Part shown: in pieces, positions 18,804 through 23,394 of the stretch
How the letters are laid out: every line of letters begins with the position of its first letter
Numbering within the stretch: position 1 is the stretch's first letter
From: Chara braunii
Taxonomy: Eukaryota > Streptophyta > Charophyceae > Charales > Characeae
Assembly (NCBI GenBank): GCA_003427395.1
Contig: BFEA01000206.1
Span: 2,242,296-2,265,689 of the forward strand
DNA: 23,394 nt
Direction: 5' to 3'
Made by a program: the position numbers and the translations under genes
The notes under the pieces: model-generated
What the model was told of the DNA's origin: nothing
What the model saw: the letters and a program-made list of their open reading frames with translations, nothing else
The model's database searches: none

Positions 18804-19693
18804 TTAACACCAGTAGATAGACTGGAGGAATGCGGCATTTCCCTTAAACGTTTTTTCGCAAATTTGCCACCTAATTAGCTCATCAGAGGATAAAAAAGCA
18901 GCACTATCTTTTATGCATGATGCATGGGATGAGCATGTTCCCTGGGATACTATATAACTTAGAAGAGGATAGGGAGGGTAATATAAGGAAGGAAGAAGGG
19001 AGGGGGTGGTGGGGTGGGTAAAAATATCATCACCTCAGAAGCCGGTTCAACTCCGTTTTCCTCGGCAAAATGGGCCTCAAGCATCTCTTCAAACGACAAA
19101 GGGTTCTCCATCACGACACACTGGTATTGCACGAGATGACCACTTTTGGCGGAATAATGCTGAAGGCAAAGGATAAATCAATCGTGACTTCCCCTCTGAA
19201 GTCAGGGAGGAACCTACACGGACTGACGACAAAAGATATGGAGAGCTTGGTAGTAGCCGAGAAGAATGCCGACGGCAGTTTCCTCATTGCTCGCGACACA
19301 GTAAAGAGGTTCGAAGCAAAGGGCGCGCGGATGAACCTCGCGGAGCGTAGTGCAAAACACGGCGCCCTCGAGTATCATCACGCGGCCCGAAAACTGCGGT
19401 CGTAGAGGATGAGAATAGGGGATGACGCCTCCTATATATCCCAGCTGGACTCCCATTTTTTCGGGCGGCAGGTGTTTTCGTTCGGACCATTCCATATAGT
19501 GCGCGGCGACAAGGAACTTTCTGTTATTCTTTATGATTACAATCATTGGCGCCAGGTTCATTGCAAACACAATCTTGAATAGTGCGTCGGTTCGAATCAG
19601 CGTGCTACCAGGGTTTTGGATCCGTTCAAGGCCTGAATCAGCGGTTTCCACTCTGTTTTTGAGATTTTTAGGGGCATATTGAATCCAGTACCT
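18804..19693 (-). CDS. Best multi-exon gene model in the window (3 exons, unknown protein, 5' end missing)
   Basis: Minus strand. Exon A 19693-19220 (158 codons) follows the acceptor ctatttctag. Exon B 19159-19034 (42 codons) follows cctttgccttcag. Exon C 18941-18804 (45 codons plus TAA) follows tatcccag. Introns of 60 and 92 bp begin gtgtag and gtgatg. All exons join in phase 0 and each intron contains in-frame stops. Peptides include YWIQYAPKNLKNRVETADSG, LFKIVFAMNLAPMIVII (possibly membrane or buried), GVQLGYIGGVIPYSHPLRPQ, QYQCVVMENPLSFEEMLEAH and SDELIRWQICEKTF. I do not recognise the family. A plus-strand frame, 19070-19405 (111 codons after ATG), is its in-register antisense and also looks reasonable. 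The first donor is weak and exon C is the least certain. Upstream exons were not found. Confidence 0.5.
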
Positions 19694-19854
19694 CTAGAAA
19701 TAGGGATAGCCACTCGGCCGCCCTTTTCTTTTTTAATATGTTTGGCCTAATGTTTATTAGCATTCTCAGGGGTTCTACCCCTTTTTTTTTAATATTTAGA
19801 CTAGAGGGGCTGCTCATCATAATGTTGAATCGTGTCCATCCCCCATGTATGAAT

Positions 19855-19856
<2 letters not shown>

Positions 19857-19920
<64 letters not shown>

Positions 19921-19949
19921 ACAGGGGGGGGGGTGACCCCTCTCCCACC

Positions 19950-19992
<43 letters not shown>

Positions 19993-20059
19993 CCAATCAA
20001 TCAATCAATCAGTCAATCAATCAACCAAATCCCAATCAATCAATCAATCAATCAATCAA
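19857..20059 (+). repeat. Composite microsatellite block: GT - G10 - tctcccacca - (tcaa)n, copy 2
   Basis: (GT)n 19857-19919, gcaca, G10, tgacccctctcccacca, then about 25 CAAT-type units with a few interruptions to 20059. Same architecture as 17018-17094, but longer. Confidence 0.9.
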
Positions 20060-20079
20060 GATATATATCATGGCTACGC

Positions 20080-20130
20080 CGGACCCGGACCCGGACATTT
20101 CCGGACATGGAACCGGACCCGTGTCCGGTA
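20080..20130. repeat. Short ccggac repeats and inverted copies
   Basis: ccggacccggacccggac and gtccgg segments make a local imperfect hairpin. gattcatggct occurs twice just after (20153 and 20200). 20130-20287 shows nothing else. Confidence 0.6.
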
Positions 20131-20287
20131 GTATTCTTTCGTCTTAGTATTCCTGATTCATGGCTCAGGGGCCATGCTATGCTACGAACGGCTTGAATCT
20201 TGATTCATGGCTGTTACGTTCATTTTTGGACGAATCTAGCCAGATCTATAATTTGCATTCAGTCGCATATAATGCAAATTTCAGCGC

Positions 20288-20358
20288 CGCGAGAGAGAGA
20301 GAGAGCGAGAGAGAGAGAGAGAGAAAAATAGAGAGAGAGAGAGAGGAAAAAAAAATTC

Positions 20359-20389
<31 letters not shown>

Positions 20390-20414
20390 ACACACACGCG
20401 GAGAGAGAGAGAGA
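20288..20414. repeat. GA microsatellites around a C30 homopolymer
   Basis: GA-rich tracts flank A9 and 30 consecutive C (20360-20389), then cacacac and GA again. Homopolymer length is likely unreliable. Confidence 0.95.
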
Positions 20415-20725
20415 AACTGACCTCCCAAGTAGCTCAATAGTGCCATTACTCCTCGCGCCGTTGCTGTTCCCCTTCTTCCGCGACGTCACTCCTCCCCCTC
20501 GCCCTCACTCCTAGCTTGCAGCATGCTGAGAATGCTGTACCCCCGCCACAGTGCCACCTCGTCACCCCCCTCCGTCCTCCTCCCAGCAGTGTGGCAGCTG
20601 CCACTTGCGCCGTCCTCCTTCTGTGATGGCGCAAAAATTCAACCCAGAACGAATTCGGAATTCGGAGCGAACTCTGCTGCCTGATGCGGGCAGGTACACT
20701 CAACATAAAGCGAATTCTCCCGAAT

Positions 20726-20906
20726 GTCCAGCCGCCAGTGGTACATCGCGGCATTGTGCCTCCGTTCACTACTCCCGAAATGTGCAAAATGAGAATGAAT
20801 CGTTAGATAGAACATGGAAAGATACACCGACACTTCTGGTCTTTTGTGCATGTGGGAGTAGTGAAGGGAGGCCCAATGCCGCAATGTGCCACTGGCGGCA
20901 GGCTTG
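20726..20906. mobile_element. 181-bp foldback element
   Basis: The left arm (20726-20789) and the complement of the right arm (20842-20906) agree at about 80 percent, sharing gccgccagtgg, gcggcattg, gcctcc and ttcactactccc. The loop is about 52 bases. It has no coding content; overlapping frames of 60-128 codons are shadows of the arms. Confidence 0.75.
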
Positions 20907-20998
20907 CCAACGTTGTGTTTTTGTGGGAGGACTGTAGCTTCTTCATTTCGACTCCAACGTGCGGGATTTTTTTTTCTATGTTCACACACTTTTTTTTT

Positions 20999-21036
20999 GG
21001 GGAGGGCCCGGAGGGAAGGGGTGGGGGGAGGGGGGG
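20999..21036 (+). repeat. G-tract cluster with strong G-quadruplex potential
   Basis: Six runs of three or more G (GGGGAGGG, then GGAGGGAAGGGG, then TGGGGGGAGGGGGGG) with loops of one to six bases, after a T run. Confidence 0.85.
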
Positions 21037-21236
21037 TGTATATCTCCTGGGTACTGCTGGGTCACTGGGTCAGGTGACCCAGGCAAAATATTCACCCACC
21101 TGCCACCCACCCAGACGAGCTTACTTAGACCCACCCTCATCCCACCCAGGCCAGCTTTTGTACACCCACACCTGACCCGGCGCCTTGTGGGTTGTGTGGG
21201 TGCAGTGCGGGTCTGGGTACCCGTTGCTCATCTCTG

Positions 21237-21238
<2 letters not shown>

Positions 21239-21297
<59 letters not shown>
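21239..21297. repeat. (GA)n microsatellite
   Basis: About 29 GA dinucleotides. Confidence 0.97.
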
Positions 21298-21300
<3 letters not shown>

Positions 21301-21611
21301 ACAGGCAGAGGTTACATCGGGCTATAAAGCCCAGGATCCGATTCAACATTTTTATGGCATACATTGATTGGACATTTCGGCAGGGAGACAATTTTTGCCA
21401 ATTTTTTGGACTTCGCTATCGCGACCTCGGTCTTCTCCCTCCTCTCCATCTTCATCTCGCCTCTCCCCCATCTCCTCATCCGTGGTATCTCCCCATGTGC
21501 ATGCTTAAGGAGGGACATTTCCTCTATGTATGCGGTCCCTCCTCTCCCTCTCACATGTGTGGTATATGATGTGGTGTCGCGTCAGTATCTGACAGGTCAC
21601 ATTGTGCTATC

Positions 21612-21733
21612 TTCGTATGTATCTGGATGTGCATTGCTTGTTGATGCTTTGCTGGCGCTGCATTGTCCATTCGAGTCCTTTTCATCACTTTGGGGATCCT
21701 TGGCTCCATATACATCTCTCGATCGAGCATGTG
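21612..21733 (+). repeat. Dispersed repeat, copy 2
   Basis: Counterpart of 15926-16043 in the same orientation, 5.7 kb away, with small indels. Confidence 0.8.
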
Positions 21734-21775
21734 TCAGACTGACACAGGCTGTTAAACCACTAGTACCTCCGAGCC

Positions 21776-21920
21776 TGTTTTTGCCGACCCTGAATTTTAG
21801 GCCGTTCCGAGTTTTGCCGAGCCTGAATTTCACCGCGCTCCGAGTTTTGCCGAGCCTGAATTTCAGTGCGCTCAGAGTTTTGCCGAGCCTGAATTTCACT
21901 GCGCTCCGAGTTTCACCGAG
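21776..21920. repeat. 33-bp minisatellite (gagttttgccgagcctgaatttca...)
   Basis: Units start at 21776 (degenerate), 21809, 21842, 21875 and 21908, exactly 33 bp apart. The period is a multiple of three, so frames stay open on both strands. Confidence 0.95.
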
Positions 21921-22197
21921 ACTGGGTCCCACTCCATTTTCTTTATGGTACTCTACTACTCTCACAGGAAGAACCGAAAAAAGAAGAAGAAGAAGAAGAA
22001 AAGTTGCGGCCGTGAAACTCACAAAACAAGAAAACAAGAAAAGTTTATCTCAGCCCCGTGACCCGGTTGTCAGATTCCAGAAACACAAAACAAGAAAAAA
22101 AGAACAGAAACATGGATTCGGCTGTGAAAATGGCTGGATACATTCCTCCAAGTGCCAGTGTGATCAGGACTACAATCCATTGAGGAAACACAGCTAG

Positions 22198-22880
22198 AGC
22201 AGATCACGGAATCATAACAAACAAACGAGAAAGAAAAAAAAAAGAAAACAACAAGTTTCAGAATGTGACCATCTTTGCCATAAGATGCATTCTGTAGAGG
22301 AAGACTGAGCATGGCCTCCTACTCTACCCTGCTCGGCATCCTTGCAGTACAGAAAGCTTTTTTTTTTTTTCCCTTTTCCTTTCAGGCGCAGGCAAAAGAA
22401 AACTAAGATTTATGGGACTTGCCGACCCTGGGTCCCACCCCCGAATTCTTCGGGTACAGGCTAAAACTTGTAATTCCCCAACACTGGCAGAGGTACTAGT
22501 GGTTAAAAAAAAAAGGGACAAAAAAAAAAAAGGTCCAATCAAAATCCTAAATGCGCATCAAGAGACACAGGTGTGAGGCACAAGGCCTCGATAAGCCCTA
22601 CTGGGCCCCTATTTGCAACAGCGTCGGCCGCCCTAAGTGAAGGCAGGCCCGACAGACCCTAAGAGGCCTATTTTGGACTACTTCACAACTGGGGAAAATT
22701 CAGGCAGTTGTGCAGCGCCAGTTGGTTGGAAGCGCCCAGGCCCTGGCCTCCTTTATCAAATGCATCTGAGTCATGCCCTGGGCGAGATTCGCAGCATAGG
22801 CCCAACTCAGGCTGTGGGCAGTTGGGCACAGGTAACTGTCGGTGGCCCTGGGCCAATTCGTTTGGTCTGAGGCTCAGCCT
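22198..22880. other. No firm feature
   Basis: A- and T-rich stretches to 22540, then GGCC-rich sequence. Overlapping frames on both strands, none supported. Confidence 0.35.
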
Positions 22881-22888
22881 CCCTCGGC

Positions 22889-23394
22889 CTACGGGAAGCT
22901 TCTGGGCAGAGGCCCAGCACAGCCAGGCTGCACGCACGCAGGCTGGCCATTTCCATGTAGGAAAGGGCCATGGCCAGCCCACGCTGGTGGCATTCGGGCA
23001 CTGGCTGCTTTGTGCACAAGTGCTGCTGCGCTATCGCCTGCCAGGCTCACGTGCTCACGGGCGAGCTGGAAGGAGCAGGCAGCCATAGCCGAGCTGCGCT
23101 GCTGTATGCTGAATGGGGCGCATGGTGGTCCTTGGGTGCAAGTGGCATCTGTGAGTTGGGGAACGAGGTTGTGTGAGTGATACGAGAGACATACCTGGTG
23201 CTTGAGGCGACGGCATTGTCCGAGATCTGCTCGTACTTCGGTGAAGCTGTTGACGTCATCCGGCAGCATTGTAGAGTAGGCTAGATAGGATCTGCCATCT
23301 GTAGTCTGGACGCCGAGCGCCAGATAGGATATCAACATTGGTTCTTTGTTGATGATGATGAGACTATTCCAGCATTGTCAATTATGAGCTCTTG
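22889..23394 (-). CDS. Partial minus-strand gene reaching the window edge, unknown protein
   Basis: An open minus frame runs from at least 23378 (a TGA lies at 23379-23381) to TAG 22889. The upstream part is the most protein-like: NSLIIINKEPMLISYLALGV, QTTDGRSYLAYSTMLPDDVN and SFTEVRADLGQCRRLKHQ. It ends at CACCAG|gtatgt (23195/23194), a very good splice donor. Acceptor candidates are ccaactcacag (46-bp intron, shifts frame) and cattcagcatacag (23102, 93-bp intron, keeps frame), which leads into RSSAMAACSFQLAREHVSLA. The 93-bp segment has no in-frame stop, so it could also be retained. The distal Pro/Gly/Ala-rich end is less convincing. No family recognised. Confidence 0.45.

Larger units (their letters stand above)
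21364..22197 (+). other. Longest open frame in the window (277 codons), probably not a conventional gene
   Basis: ATG to TAG. Its N-terminal third is hydrophobic, its middle overlaps the dispersed repeat at 21612-21733, then four 11-residue repeats (LPSLNFTALRV) come from a 33-bp minisatellite, then a basic Lys/Arg tract from a gaagaa run. The repeat copy at 15926 does not keep the frame, which argues against coding. A minus frame (21597-22037, 146 codons) has a hydrophobic start from the same gaagaa tract and KFRLGKTRSAV repeats and is equally doubtful. Confidence 0.25.

Noticed and set aside
19668-19760. tRNA-like segment ggcggccgagtggc on the minus strand
   Set aside because: It matches a tRNA A box, but no acceptor stem, anticodon arm or proper B box follows; it lies in the putative intron before exon A.
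22708-23180. Plus-strand frames of 126 and 112 codons
   Set aside because: Antisense to the better-supported minus-strand exon with a gtatgt donor; Ala/Gly/Trp-rich low-quality composition.

Overview
This looks like nuclear DNA from a eukaryote with a repeat-rich, gene-poor genome. Long dinucleotide microsatellites (GA/CT, GT, CAAT), many imperfect minisatellites and short foldback elements fill most of the window. There are no operons, ribosome binding sites or bacterial-style packed genes, and the few credible coding stretches need GT-AG introns. I could not place the lineage (protist, alga or animal) because no protein here is one I recognise.

Layout. 1-340: AT microsatellite with a perfect 144-bp-period duplication and an inverted third piece. 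355-392: a GC hairpin. 671-1441: two foldback units, the second split by a further terminal-inverted-repeat (TIR) element with a 4-bp target duplication. 1612-1866: GA/CT arrays. 2263-2444: a Nextera mate-pair junction adapter left in the assembly, flanked by a 72-bp artificial duplication. 2600-3760: several inverted-repeat elements. 3856-4690 (minus): the clearest single exon, with an in-frame 54-bp duplication, preceded by a 22-bp minisatellite of small hairpins (4693-4944). 5407-5546: a 24-bp minisatellite also present inverted at 3549-3604. 6700-7640: C-rich and G-rich minisatellites. 7985-8770: a diverged repeat pair around a 218-bp TA-flanked TIR element. 8835-9989 (plus): a long frame broken only by TGA codons. 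10433-10960: a non-autonomous element with an 8-bp target duplication, probably hAT-like. 11247-12071: acidic coding-like fragments on both strands. 12188-12558: GT/GA microsatellites around a 205-N gap. 12589-13213 (minus): coding-like frames. 13697-15130: minisatellites and splice-donor-like sites. 15926 and 21612: copies of one dispersed repeat. 17018 and 19857: copies of one composite GT-G-CAAT structure. 18031/18426: a diverged 395-bp duplication. 18804-19693 (minus): the best multi-exon gene model. 20726-20906: foldback element. 21776-21920: 33-bp minisatellite. 22889-23394 (minus): 3' part of a gene that runs off the window.

Limits. Reading by eye, antisense frames often look nearly as protein-like as the sense frame, so strand and exon calls away from the few best models are tentative. 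No function could be assigned to any protein with confidence. The mobile-element calls rest on inverted repeats and target duplications read directly from the bases and are the firmest part of this annotation. Four single Ns (10642, 10644, 10729, 14703) lie outside the main gap.
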